NCBI GenBank assembly: GCA_947471745.1
Contig: CANJKZ010000826.1
Location: forward strand, 1,488,001 to 1,552,000
Length of the DNA stretch: 64,000 bases
Direction: 5' to 3'
Origin: Closterium sp. Naga37s-1
Lineage: Eukaryota > Streptophyta > Zygnematophyceae > Desmidiales > Closteriaceae
Shown: one piece after another, positions 40,621 through 51,921 of the stretch
Layout of the letters: every line of letters begins with the position of its first letter
Numbering within the stretch: the stretch's first letter is position 1
Made by a program: the position numbers and the translations under genes
Notes under the pieces: generated by a model
What the model saw: the letters and a program-made list of their open reading frames with translations, nothing else
The model's database searches: none
What the model was told of the DNA's origin: nothing

Positions 40621-42010
40621 CTTCCATGGTGAGTGGTTGAGTCGGTGCGGGTGCCATGAAACAGTAGACTTCTTCCTCATCAGAATCACAGCTGCTTTGA
40701 AGAACCAGCAATGCATCGTGGTGCTGCTGTTCTCCCGTTGCTACTCCATAACCCCTTAGCTTCAATGCGGCTGCTCGCATCTGGCTTGCAATCATAGGTG
40801 AAATAGCGCGGCCTGTGGGATGGGATTTGGCTTGGGTCCATCTTGGGGGAAGGGTGGGGGGAATCACATGTGTTATGGGGTGAGGTTCTTCAGGTGCAAC
40901 CGTTGGCCCCATGCCCTTAACCACGTGAAGCTCTGCTGCACCCTCCTCCTCGTGTGCCGTTGCACTCTCCTCCCCAGCCCACTCCTCCTCAACCTCAAAT
41001 CCCATGGTTGCCTGCTGCAGTTGCTGCACGATCTGCTCCTTTGGCTGCTTAGACCAACTCCCATAGGTGATGTCTTCCATGAACTTGACATCCCTATTGT
41101 CGAACACGACTCCGTTGTTCGGCTCCCAACCACCCCTTGCCTTCATTTGCCAACCCCAAATGCACGCACCACGTAGCCGTTGCACCCAACTTGTTGCGAT
41201 GTGCCTTGGGGATATGGGCCACAGCCATGCAGCCAAACATACACAGCATATCAATGGGTGGCTTCCTCCCAAGCCACCTCTCCATGGGGACCCATGACTC
41301 ACCACCGATGTTGGTGAACACCCTGTTCTTAACCACCGTGGCGTGGCGCACAGCATGTGGCCACTTTGGGTTCCCCAACCCCGACTCAATGAGGAGTGCC
41401 CGTGCAGTTTCCAAGACCGTGCGGTTTGCCCGTTCAGCTACGCCATTGGATTGTGGTGTGTAGGAGGTGGTGAGCTCCCGAATGATTCCTTGCTTCTTCA
41501 GCCATGTAGTCAACTCCCCTAGGAACTCCCCACCCCTATCAATCCTGATCCGCATCACCTTTTGCCCGGACTGTTTCTCCACCAATGGCAGCCATTCATC
41601 GTGTATGGTAGACGACACATGGTCCTTCTTCTTGATGGGGTTTGCCCAGGTAACTCGGCTACAATCATCCACGATGGTGAGAAAGTACTTCTCGCCACGC
41701 TCCCCCAAAACCGGCAGGGGCCCTCCCACATCCTTGTGCACCAGCTCCAGCAGTTTCTTACCGTCACCCTCGGTTGCATGGAACGGGAACCGAGTGAACT
41801 TGCTTAGCAAGCAAGTTTCGAATTTGTGGGTTGCTGCTGCACCTGTCAGCTTCAGTCCCTTAACCCCTTCCTCCTTGTGCAATCGCTGCAGTGCAGACAT
41901 AGCTATGTGCTCAAGGCGGCGGTGGGCTGTCATCCAGTCTATCTCGCCACCCCTTGCTGAAAATTTCAGCTCCTCTGCAGCTACAGCATTGCACTCCCCC
42001 TGATTTCCTT
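40620..42010 (-). pseudogene. H pre-integrase, integrase and linker
   Basis: The frame 41094-41933 has HRRLEHIAMSAL, a damaged HHCC finger (FETCLLSK, first Cys gone), then LVHKDVGGP, RIRIDRGGEF and PQSNGVAERANRTV with the DDE acids present, and the C-terminal FGCMAVAHIPKAHRNKL. A frameshift near 41120 moves the C-terminal part (NNGVVFDNRDVKFMED) and the Glu-rich linker into the frame 40430-41389, which ends in PLTMEEALNEPDWNKW at the RT start. Confidence 0.88.
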
Positions 42011-42020
42011 CCTCCTTGCT

Positions 42021-42400
42021 CTATGACACCACCGGCAACTGCCACATGGACTTGCAGATGTCACGGCTCTCGTGAAGGTTCCACAAGACCCGCTTTCCCA
42101 GCTGCCCCGTGAGCATCTTGGCACTATCGGTGGAGGTGCTGACCCCGCACTTGCCCAACTTCCCGAGGGAGATAAGATTACCTTTAAGATCAGGGACTAG
42201 AAGCACATCACTTAGCACCACTGGTTTGCCATCAGCTCCTTTGAATGCAGCACGTCCCACCCCCGTCACCTTGAGAGCGTGCTCGGATGCCGACTTCACC
42301 TCCGCAATCGGTGCAATCCCCACTTTGTCAAGGAGCTCGGCCCTTGGAGTCATTGTCCATGCCGCTCCCGGATCCAGGATCTACGTGTTGAGCGGGTGCA
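42021..42400 (-). pseudogene. H protease
   Basis: Reading ILDPGAAWTMTPRAELLDKVGIAPIAEV...GKPVVLSDVLLVPDLKGNLISLGKL. The family active site DSGA is DPGA and a stop codon precedes it, so the protease is dead. The VPDLKxNLISLGKL motif is typical of copia. Confidence 0.85.
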
Positions 42401-42577
42401 GTGTAGCTCCAGCATGGGCGACCACCGCGTCCTCTTCCGGCTCTCCAACGTGGAAGAGTTGTCCGGCTTCCCTTTCCTCGTGTTCAGCCGGTTCATCATC
42501 GGCTACTGCTCCAGCGCCGCTCCCATCTTGGGTCCTGTTGGAGGGGTCCACCAGGTGGGTTTAGTCCTGCACTTAAA

Positions 42578-43285
42578 TCACGTATGACCCACTTTCTCAT
42601 TGTACCAGCACTTGCCCTCCATCCTCCTACCACCTCTGCTACCTCTGCCACCTCGGCCTCCACCGTGTCCTGCTCCTCTGTCGCCTTGCTGGTTGGAGGG
42701 CTCCTTCTCCTTAGAAGCTCCTCTCCTAGCCCCTTGCCATTTCTTGCCTCCACCTCGTTTTCTTCCTTGCATGGCGTAGCTGCTGCTCCCCTCTTCACTT
42801 CCCCTCAACTGACGCCTCCGAAAGTCCTCCTCAAGTATTTTGGTGCGGATCCACTCCAAGGTCCAGAGGCTCTGGTTTTGAAGAAGAATAAGTCTGCTGG
42901 TGAAGACCATCCAAGACTTCAGCAGCAGCGGCAGCATCTTCACACACTTGGTTTGTTCAGGGTAGATGATGCCAGCAATGGCTAGTTTGGCGTAGAGGTC
43001 CCTAAGTTTATCTAGGACGGGCAGAACGGGCTCTCCTTCACTGAGGTGTAGGGTGGAGAGCTCTCTCTCAAGAATGAGAGTGGCTACAACTGGGGTTGGT
43101 GCATGGAGATCCTTGAGCACGGCCCACGCCTTGGGTCCGCACTCATCCTCTGGGAGTAGGTGCATAATATGCTGGCATTGGGCGAGGTCTAAGCTCTGAG
43201 AAAAGATATAATTTCCAGCTGATGAACGTTCGTCCCAATCACCCTGAAGCTCCGGGTTGCTAGGGCGCTTTTCACTACCGATCAT
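42578..43285 (-). pseudogene. H Gag
   Basis: A 235-residue frame from ATG: copia Gag domain (AWAVLKDLHAPTPVVATLILERELSTLHLSEGEPVLPVLDKLRDLYAKLA), an Arg/Gly/Lys-rich region and a broken zinc knuckle CWYNEKVGHT in which the second Cys is Asn. The sequence continues past the frame end toward the protease. Confidence 0.85.
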
Positions 43286-43527
43286 GACTTTGAGGAGTCC
43301 TATCTACCGAAAATAAAGCTGCATCTTCCAGGACCAGTCGTTGTACCCTTAACCACTGAATTTGTCAACTGAGAAGTTCTTCAGCACTTCCCTTAGTAGC
43401 GGGCCCTGGCTCGTCCGGGCTATCCTAGGTGCGGAGACACCAGATTCCTAGCTGCCACTACTTGCAGGGGCCGAGTTCCCTTCTTCTCCAGGCGACCCCA
43501 TCGTTGGGTACGTTCGGAATAACTAAG

Positions 43528-43544
43528 TACCAACTCTGATACCA
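43528..43544 (-). promoter_or_regulatory. H primer-binding site
   Basis: Minus-strand TGGTATCAGAGTTGGTA, two bases after the LTR end, 11 of 12 to the plant copia initiator-Met tRNA site. Confidence 0.88.
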
Positions 43545-43546
43545 CG

Positions 43547-44794
43547 TGTTTACTCTAAGTACTATGCAGAAGCGATTAACTCAGGACCACAAACATAAAC
43601 TAGGCTAAACTTAACATCACTTGTGACCCCTCGAGTATAACAGCATGTCACCCTATAGCCAAGGGCGAGGGAAAAACAAGTGAGTAGTTGTACCAAGATT
43701 AGCTTGCAGCGTGAGAGTTCTGGTCGAGCAAAGTTTCGGCAGCACCACGTTGCATTTCTACTCTCGTCAATGTGTAGTAGTAGAGTATGCGCTTGAGAAA
43801 TCATAAAAGCTTTGTTATATTAAAAGCAAATACAAGCACATATATAAGAGAGGTCCTAGGTGCACAAAGGAAACACACAAGGAAGTTGTCTATCTGTCGT
43901 CAAGGTCTTTGTTTTGCTGTCATTGAAAATCGGTTGTAAAACTGCCCCAGAATTTGGCTTGATTTGCCTCTGTAGAATAACTGTCTTCAACCTGCACTGC
44001 TGCCGAATTCTGCTGCTGACTCTCCTCGCAAACATTCATGTTTACTCGTGTACTATCATGAACGCTCGTGTGAGATTTCCGTTTTTCAGTTACAAACGGG
44101 CTTTGCCGTTTTGTACCTCGGTTGAAATAATAACGCAAAGCAGCGCGACTTTCTGACGAATTTTACTGCACGCCAAGTCAACGTGAAATCTCGCTAGTCA
44201 ACTGTACAATCCCGAGTGCCCCACGTGCCCCACATGCCCCTCATCACGACCGAGATATTTCTCGGTCGTGCAGGACAAGACGATCGCTGACGCGATCTTG
44301 CGTTGTCCTGCGCGTGACGGAGCGATCATGTCACTCTGTCTTGTATCTATCGTGCGCACTGTGAACGATCGAATCAGTGGCGACACACGCGTGGGGCCTG
44401 CATGGCCACACGCGCATGTCACGACCCCACACGCGGGTCCTGAGTTCGCGCCTTTTTAGTTGACCAGCGTGAGATGGTCAACGGGGCTGGTCAAACAATC
44501 TAGCCCCACACCAAACACACTCGAGACTCACAACCAACACTTATGAAATCACTTGAGCCTTCATGAAACACGAAAATTTCGTGAACGCACATGTTCGTCC
44601 ATGAGAAAACATGAACGTACATGAGCCGACATGAACGAACATGACTCGTCATGATTCGTCATGACTGATCATGATCCCACAACAAAAGCACATGAAACAA
44701 AATGTGAAAATGAATGCACACTGAACACACACAGAATGCGTAACGTCATGCAGGCGGCTGGTTGCAGTACAAAAATAGTATTCTGCACCCAACA
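43547..44794 (-). repeat. H 5' LTR (1248 bp)
   Basis: Uninterrupted copy; TGTTTACTCT to CACCCAACA on the plus strand. Includes the nine-unit CATG array at 44590-44673. Confidence 0.92.
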
Positions 44795-44889
44795 GTTAGC
44801 TATCACACATCCTTATCATTATATAGATGCATCATTAATTCTCAATAAGAAGCATTATTGATATTTATGGCACTATGCTATTTATATTT

Positions 44890-45440
44890 TTGCGCGAGGG
44901 GAAATGTCGGTGGCGATCAGCATAACATTCGATCACCAAACTGCTGCTCACCACGTGCGTCTTGTTGCGAACACATTGTCAATCCGAACTGTCGGGGCTG
45001 TTCAAATCGCTCGAGCATTTTGCTGGTCTCGCCACGAGTGCTATTTTGCGAGTCGCAAACGGGTAACACTCGTGTTACTTCCCACGCAGCGCGAACAACC
45101 TTTTGCGCATTAGCAAATTGAACACGCTCCGTTGAGCAGCGACCAATCACCTCCTCTCGAAAGTGGCAGCACGAGCAGCAGCCAATCGCATCTGCTGAAA
45201 ACATCATAGCGTGAACAATTCGCTCGCTCAAAAGACATGAGTAGCTGCCATTCGCGTCCCTCAGAATATCGTGGCTCGAGCAGCTTGCTCGCTAAAAAAC
45301 TGATCCGAACAGCAGCGAATCGCAGCAATAGAAAACAGCTCGATCAGCTGCTGACTCATCCTGATCAGCTTGCCTCATAGTCAAACATTTCTCTCGCCCC
45401 CAAGGTCAACCTTCCCCTCGATCTCTCACTAATAGGAAAA
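44890..45440 (-). mobile_element. D-like LTR fragment, left part
   Basis: Shares the GTCGGTGGCGATCAGC motif and GAGCAGCGACCAATCA with D copy 2 (49337 and 49724), with many GCTCGC-type short words. It is interrupted by the LINE 3' end and resumes at 46624. Its outer limits are unclear. Confidence 0.55.
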
Positions 45441-45448
45441 CTCACCTC

Positions 45449-46558
45449 CCTCGTGACGATGCCACCTTGGCCCGTTTCACATCCCTTCAGGGCCCGGGGG
45501 CAGGTGCATGGGTTTCGGCGGTTCCGACTCACTCAGATCTCACATTCACTGCGGCTGAGTGGGGCATTGCTGCTGCTATACGGCTCGGCCTCCCAATCCA
45601 GCAGCTGCAGGTGGCGGGGAGGTGTGTTTGTGGCACAGCGTTTGTTGACCCAGCAGATCCGCACCATGCCCTGAGATGCAGGCATCAGCATGGTCCTTCT
45701 CGGGTGCATGATGAGGTGAAGTTTGCGGTGGCGAAGATCTCTAAGGCGTCGGGGGGGTGGGTGACAATGGAGGATAGTGTGGTGCTGCATGGGAAGCGGG
45801 TTGATGTGGCGGTGCGACGTCCAATGGCTGGAGAGGCTCACGCCCTAGAGATCAGCGTCGCGGACCCGCTATCGCTGTCTCCATCACTGCTGGGACAGTG
45901 CGGGCGTCAAATAGGTGTGGCGGCAAGGGAGTGGGAGCGCCGCAAAACGAGTGACTACGCGCCTCTGCTTGCACGCAACCGGGGCGTGCAGTTCACCCCT
46001 TTGATAGTTGAGACGTGGGGGTGTCTCGGCGGTCGTTTTCAGCGGTGGCTTCGTCAGCAGGGGGATGCGCACGTGGGACTAGCTGTGTCGCGGGGGGCTT
46101 GTCGAGAGGACGACTCTGTATTTTCGGCTTATCTTTTAGGGTCACTGAAGGCGCTCATCGGGGTGGCGTTACAACGGGCGCAAGCCCGTGTCATCGTGCT
46201 TCGAGCAGCGTCTTCCATGGGGGGGATTAACGTAGATTTGGTGGATCGGGAGAGGGACGATGTCGATGTGGAAGGCGGGGCTCTCTGGGTGGAGGCCCCG
46301 TACATGGTCGATACGTTGATGTGATTGAAGGGGGGGGGGGGGGATGGGGTGTGGGATGGGATGTCTTGATGGGGTGTCTTGACTGGGCGTTTTGATTGGG
46401 TATCTTGAGTGGGGGTTTTATGTGTGCTGCATTTGGGTTCTTTTTGGCAGTTTCATATTCCAACTTCCTTCGCCAACTAGTTCAAGAGTCTTGACTAAAA
46501 ATATCCCAAAGAAGGGCACTGTGAATCTTGACTGACAAGTGGCGAGCCGTCATTTGTG

Positions 46559-46623
<65 letters not shown>
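45449..46623 (+). mobile_element. 5'-truncated LINE with long poly(A)
   Basis: Coding end, 3' UTR and 63-base poly(A) (46561-46623), flanked by a direct repeat CTCACCTCYCT (45441-45451 and 46624-46634, one mismatch). D-like LTR sequence lies on both sides. The features fit target-primed reverse transcription. The long uninterrupted A tail suggests a fairly recent insertion. Confidence 0.85.
45455..46324 (+). pseudogene. LINE C-terminus: CCHC-like cluster and possible restriction-like endonuclease
   Basis: An open frame of about 289 codons that enters from the truncated 5' end (RDDATLARFTSLQGPGAGAW), so there is no native start. A cysteine/histidine cluster CVCG...DPHHALRC (about 45628-45680) is followed by a domain reading RVHDEVKFAVAKI, GKRVDVAVRRP, HALEISVADPLS and VETWGCLGGRFQRWL. 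The order RT-CCHC-endonuclease and the spaced D...E-x-S resemble the PD-(D/E)XK-type endonuclease at the end of R2/CRE-like LINEs. The assignment is by pattern only. The stop at 46324 is followed by a G-rich 3' UTR. Confidence 0.55.
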
Positions 46624-46626
<3 letters not shown>

Positions 46627-46780
46627 ACCTCTCTGCTGTAGCAACATAATGCACACCTTCCCAATTAAAATCGTCTGATTGAATTACAACAAAAAATATT
46701 TTGTAATGAACCTATCTTACATATATGTAGCTGATGATTAGTGCTTACAATTTTTTAATTCAAATTTTATATTAAAAAAT
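46624..46780 (-). mobile_element. D-like LTR fragment, right part
   Basis: Matches D copy 2 around 50200-50265 (CTGATTGAATTACA, then ATATTT-TGTAAT), so it continues 44890-45440 beyond the LINE. The right limit is uncertain. Confidence 0.5.
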
Positions 46781-46834
46781 GTAAAACAAATGCGGAAATA
46801 TAAACTGGCCACATCAATTACAATAAGTTGCTTC

Positions 46835-48340
46835 TGTGAAGAAATGAGGAAATGAAGAAGAGAGGAGGGGTTGCACTAGCAGCAGTTGGCATACATATAG
46901 GAAACCCTAATTGGGTTGTACTCGCTATAGAGTACCCCACTACAGGCTAGACAATTATAACATTCTGACACACCCCCATAGCCAAAGTGGGGTGTAATCA
47001 GCACAGTGAGCAAGCAGGCATAGAGCAGGAGTTCACAATAGGGAGCAAAGCTAGAGTTAATCACAGCGGGCAAGTGAGGAGGAGGAGGAACTGTGGAGGG
47101 AGAGAAGATGGGAGGCAACGACTGAAGCTGCAGAGGCACGGGCACAGGAGCGGCTGACTCAGTGGCTACCGAAGCAAGGGCGACGGACTACTGGAGTAAC
47201 TGGCTCCGCGGCTATAGACGAGCGGCAGGAGCAACGGACCCACTGGCGACTGGTGCAACAGGCTCACTGGCTACCGAAGCAAGGGCGACGGACTACAGGC
47301 GCTGCAGGCGACACGACAGCTACCTTCACACAACCTCCTCCAGCTGCCCCACACCTCTCGACACACACCCCCTGCTCAAACCCTAGTTCTACTCCCAAAG
47401 CACCCCCCTTTCACACACCCCCTGCTGCACCCTAGGTTCACTCACACCCCACCCCCTAGCACCACTCCGTCGACTCCCACACACCCACCCCCCTCAGCGG
47501 TAGCTGCAGCTGTGGGAGACAGAGGAGGAGGAGGAGCAGGGGAGACCACACACCCGCCACCCCCTACTCGCCACCCCCAAACCCTAACACAGGGTAGGGC
47601 GGGATGGCGGGTAGGGAGGTTACGGGGGGGGGGGGGGAAGGGGGGGGCCGACGCGCGGCCTCCCGGGGCGCCAAAGCAGGCGGCAGAAGGGACGCACGCG
47701 GCCCCCTCAGGTCGCCTCGACAGGCGACGGGAAAAGAGGGGGGGGCGGTGCACGTGCCCCCGGTGCGCCGCGACAGGCGACGGAGCATGGCCGGGGCGGG
47801 GCCGGGGCAGGGTCGAGGCAGGGCCGAAAGGGGCGGCGACGGGGCCGCAAGGGGCGGCGACGGGGCCGCTGGAGGCGGCGACGGGGCCGATAGGGGCGGC
47901 GACGGGGCCGCGAAGGGGGCCGCGAGGGGCCTGGAAGGGCGGCGACGGGCCGCTAGGGGCGGCGACGGGGCCGCGAAGGGGCCGCGAGGGGCCTGAACGG
48001 TCGGCGACGGGGCCGTTAGGGGCGGCGACAGGGCCGCGAAGGGGCCGCGAGGGGCCGAGAAGGGCGGCGACGGGGCCGCGAGGGGTGGCGACGGGGCCGC
48101 TAAGGGTCGCGCGACGGGCACGCCACGGGGCGTGCAGCACACAGAGTAGCAGCGGAAGCAGTTAGGTGGGCCCACAGGCCAAGAGCGTAGATGCTCTGAT
48201 AGCATGTGAAGAAATGAGGAAATGAAGAAGAGAGGAGGGGTTGCACTAGCAGCAGTTGGCATACATATAGGAAACCCTAATTGGGTTGTACTCGCTATAG
48301 AGTACCCCACTGTAGGCTAGACAATTATAACATTCTGACA
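46835..48340 (-). mobile_element. Non-autonomous LTR element f, complete
   Basis: 136-bp LTRs at 46835-46970 and 48205-48340 (two differences) with the perfect duplication GCTTC (46830-46834 and 48341-48345). Minus-strand order: LTR, primer-binding site TGCTATCAGAGCATC, GC-rich leader (about 47600-48150), purine/pyrimidine-biased 3' region, polypurine tract TATGGGGGTG, LTR. There is no gag or pol motif in 1.5 kb. LTR core, leader type and 3' tract resemble family A, which may mobilise it. Confidence 0.9.
47560..48204 (-). repeat. Element f GC-rich leader and primer-binding site
   Basis: GGCCCCGTCGCCGCC-type tandem units on the minus strand, as in A-d and A-e. The PBS-like TGCTATCAGAGCATC is at 48190-48204. 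Long frames on either strand are composition artefacts. Confidence 0.75.
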
Positions 48341-48345
48341 GCTTC

Positions 48346-48658
48346 TCAACCCAAAAATGAATGAAAGATGGTGGGGTTTTATAAGGATTACCGTCTAGGC
48401 GAGAAGGGGTCATTGCACTTTTAACGCGATATAAAAGACCCTTTGCTATATAAGAGTCTCGTGGGACCTTTTTACCGGCGAGTCTTTTATGCGAGGGATT
48501 ACGGTACATGTGTTTCTAAAAATGAGTGTAGAAATGCCGAACTTGCCAACTTCAGTAATAATAAACAGGGATGGCACGTCATAAGAAGTGCCAGCTCAAG
48601 CGTTTTTCAATTTTTTTAATTAGCGTGTGGACCAGTTTAAGTTTGCACAGTACAACAC
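48346..48658. other. Intergenic stretch, nothing recognised
   Basis: AT-rich with scattered short repeated words (AAAAGACCC and its near-inverse). No coding frame or RNA gene seen. Together with 46780-46829 it is the flank into which f inserted. Confidence 0.45.
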
Positions 48659-48663
48659 ATATG

Positions 48664-50657
48664 TGTTGACAGCTATATGGGACCTAGACGCTCTTAACAC
48701 ACCTTTAAATCACACTAGGTACTCCCCACGAGGTCACCTCCAAGGGTCCTTGGGTGCCTCGTAAAACCAGCCCCTATCCAAGGGTTCGCGTTTGTAGAGG
48801 GATTCCCTAAGTATGAAAACCGTCGTGTGCTCTTAGAACATTCCCAATCTCATATGCGGAAGCGATAACGACTAATTGGCTCGTATGCAGAAATTCCTCT
48901 TCACGTAAATACGTTGATAGAGGAAATTATTCACTCAAAAGGGTTGTTGTTACAATCAAACACAAGCACACATTCATAGCAATACTAATGCACAAACTAA
49001 GGCAAACATTAAACAGTTATAAAACTGGAATATATGACTTCGCCATGTTGTCTTGGTAAAACGGTTGTCAAACTTCAGGTACATTTGGCTTGATCCGCTT
49101 CCTTAGAATAATTGATTTCAAATGACACTTCATCCAAACGCCCTTGCTCACTCCCCTCGCGAGCACTCATGAAATCTGATGAGCATTCATGAAGACTCAA
49201 GTGGGAAAACCGTTTTCCCGTTGCAAAACGGAATTTACCGTTGCAAAACAGCATTTACCGTTTCGTACCTTTGTCGAAATGATCACGCAAAGTCGCGTGA
49301 CTTTCTGGCGAAAGTTCTGTTTGCCAATGAGTCAATATGTCGGTGGCGATCAGCTTCGACTCGATCAGCAACTCAATCAGCACCCAACTGGTGCTCGCCA
49401 ACTGTGCTTTGCTTTCGAGGCGTGAACACCAACTCGATCCGAGTTAAATAACATGTCGCGAGCATGTTAACACTTGTGTTGCTCCCACGTGTCGCGAACA
49501 GCTGCTCGCAAACTGACGAAATTGTGAAAATAGTAGGTAGAGTTAGGAGCCATAGCTAGGTAAGTCCTAGCTAGGCAAGAGAAGTTTAGGCAAAAGAAGA
49601 AGAGGGGGTTCACTAGAAAGCAGCAGGATACATATAGGAAACCCTAAGGGGTTGTACTCGCTATAGAGTACCCCACTGCAGGCTAGAGAACAATGACATT
49701 CTGACAGAAATGAACACGCTGCATGAGCAGCGACCAATCAGATCCCTTCGGAAGTCGCAGCGCGAGCAGCTTATTGCTCGCTAATGAACCGAACTCGCCG
49801 CACGAACATCAGCCAATCCCATTCCCCCAAAACTAGTGGTACGAACAGCTGCAAACTCACTCTCAATTCGAACTTGCATCTTGGGCAAGAACCGCTCGCT
49901 CTCATTGGTCCAGAAAGCACTCAACTCGAACTTGCACCCACCCAAATCCGAACTCACCTTTTGAGCAGCGAACTGCAACCTCATTGGTCAATGTTCAGTT
50001 CGCCCCTACCACTCTGAACACCACGTTTTCATCCCTGCCTTGCTCCCATTGGTCGAAATGAAGGGGCTGAACTGATTTCGCCCCTCCCACTCAGAACACC
50101 ACCATTTCCCCCATGGCTCGCTCTCTTTGGTCGAGACCTCGGTTGACTTCATCTCGAAAGTAGGAAACCCGTTTCCGATTCAGCCCCCGCTGAATATTCT
50201 TGCGCACCCCATATAAAGTGAAATCGGCTGATTGAATTACATAAAAATATTTCTGTAATCAACAACCTTGACCAGCGCAAAAAGTCAAAGGGGCAAAACC
50301 ACTCGCCACTCATTAAAATGCATAAAAAACATCAACTCTCATGAACTCTCATGAAAACTCACGAAAACACATGAGAAACAATGACCGCACACGCAGACTC
50401 ATGAACAAACCGAAACTCACAAACTTTCATGCACTTTCTCGGAAACTCATGAACATTCATGAACTGCACTCACACAAAAAAATGCAGATAACTTATGAAC
50501 CGCTAAGGCGATTCACAACCCGTAAACGCACAAATGTAAAGCACACAAATGCGCTCCTCACACTCCACAAATTACCTTCAAACAAAAACTCTCAATTTCC
50601 TTTATCATCGGCGAATAGGCGGTAGGTTGACGTGCAAACCACATTTTGCACTCAACA
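48664..50657 (-). mobile_element. Solo LTR, family D copy 2
   Basis: TGTTGACAGC to CACTCAACA, flanked by the perfect duplication ATATG (48659-48663 and 50658-50662). It contains a solo f LTR (49523-49706) and a degenerate 10-bp-phased CATG/CACG block (50340-50420). About 1.8 kb without the insert. No internal region. Confidence 0.85.
49523..49706 (-). mobile_element. Solo LTR of family f
   Basis: A 184-bp unit ending CATTCTGACA that shares GGAAACCCTA and ACTCGCTATAGAGTACCCCA with the f LTRs. Perfect duplication GAAAT at 49518-49522 and 49707-49711. Confidence 0.88.
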
Positions 50658-50773
50658 ATATGCACTGTTTGAAATTTTGCCATAATGGGTTACATACTGT
50701 TTTTATCAGGGCGGATCCAACTTTGTACACCACCAGTTTTTTCGTTATTCATACGTCGGTTCTAACTGTACCC

Positions 50774-50902
50774 TGTCAAACTTATATGATCTAGCCTGTG
50801 TAGGCTGTAGCGGGTTAGATACTAAGGGGTACACAATTCTAGGGTTTAATATTTGTATCACTTTCATTCCTTAGTCAATCCATTCTCGTTCTAAGTTTCT
50901 CA
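50774..50902 (+). repeat. A-e 5' LTR
   Basis: TGTCAAAC to TTTCTCA; the core GGCTGTAGCGGGTTAG is the A-e variant of the family motif. Confidence 0.95.
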
Positions 50903-50918
50903 TGGTATCGAGCAGGTT
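50903..50918 (+). promoter_or_regulatory. A-e primer-binding site
   Basis: TGGTATCGAGCAGG, the TGGTATCAGAGC site with one base missing, directly after the LTR. Confidence 0.7.
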
Positions 50919-50959
50919 CCCTCGTGGGAACTGTTCCAAGGGACCACCAAGATTTTTTT

Positions 50960-51921
50960 TTCCTACCCGGGGCGCGTGCCGCCCCTGCCCGAAGCGCGCC
51001 TAGTGTCCCGCCCTTAGCGACCCGTCGCGCCCTTCTTAGCGGCCCCTCAGGCCCCGTCGCTGCCCTCTCTAGGCCCCGCGTGGCCCCTTAGCGGCCCCGT
51101 CGCCGCCCCTTACGGCCCCGCGACCGCCTCTTACGGCCCCGCGACCGCCCCTTACGGCCCCGTCGCCGCCACTCACGGCCCCGCGACCGCCCCTTACGGC
51201 CCCATCGCCGCCCCTCACAGCCCCGCGACCGCCCCTTACGGCCCCGTCGCCGCCCCTTAAGGCCCCGTCGCCGCCCCTTACGGCCCCGTCGCCGCCCCTT
51301 ACGGCCCCGTCGCCGCCCCTTTCGGCCTCGTCGCCGCCGAGCCGCGACCCCGTAGCCACCCTTAGCGGCCCCGTCGCCGTCCCCCCCTCCCCTCGGCCTC
51401 GTCGCCGCCCTTCAGCGGCCACGTCGCCGCCCCTCCGCGGCCCCGTCGCCGCCCTTCAGCGGCCCCATTGCCGCCCTTCCGCGGCCCCGTCGCCGCCCTT
51501 TCGCGGCCTCGTCGCCGCCCTTCAGCGGCCTCGTTGCCGCCCCTTGCGGCCCCGTCGCCGCCCTTCGCGGCCCTGCCGCCCTTCCTCGGCCCCTCAGCCG
51601 CCCTTCCCGGCCCCGTCGAGCAGCCGAGCCGCCGTCACCGCCGAGCCGCCGAGCCGCCCTTGCCGCCGTGCCGCCGAGCTGCCGAGCCGCCGAGCTGCCG
51701 AGCCGCCGAGCCGCCGAGCTGCCGAGCCGCCGAGCCGCCGAGCCGCCCTGCAGCCGAGCCGCCGAGCCGCCACGCCGCCGCAGCCGAGACGCCGCAGTCC
51801 CTGCCGTCGCGGCCCTGTCCCTGCCGGCCTGCCTCGGCCCGCCCCACCTGCCTGGTAAGAGCAGCGCCTCTGCCACTGCACTGCCCTACCCCGCTGCTCT
51901 CTCTGCCAGTCTACTGCTGTC
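50960..51921 (+). repeat. GC-rich tandem leader of A-e
   Basis: CGACCGCCCCTTACGGCCC units (51080-51320), then GCCGAGCCGCC units (51620-51790). Non-coding low complexity between PBS and gag. Confidence 0.8.

Larger units (their letters stand above)
37309..44794 (-). mobile_element. Copia element H, minus strand, complete ends
   Basis: Long LTRs at 37309-38986 and 43547-44794 have ends TGTT...AACA, and the perfect duplication GTTAG lies at 37304-37308 and 44795-44799. On the minus strand the order is LTR, primer-binding site, Gag, PR, IN, RT, RNase H, polypurine tract, LTR. The downstream LTR carries a foreign 440-bp insert (38520-38959). All coding parts are broken by stops and frameshifts, and active-site changes are present in PR and RT. 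Confidence 0.93.

Noticed and set aside
47442..48310. Minus-strand 230-250 residue frames in element f
   Set aside because: They cross the LTR, PBS and leader and consist of leader repeats; no gag or pol motif.
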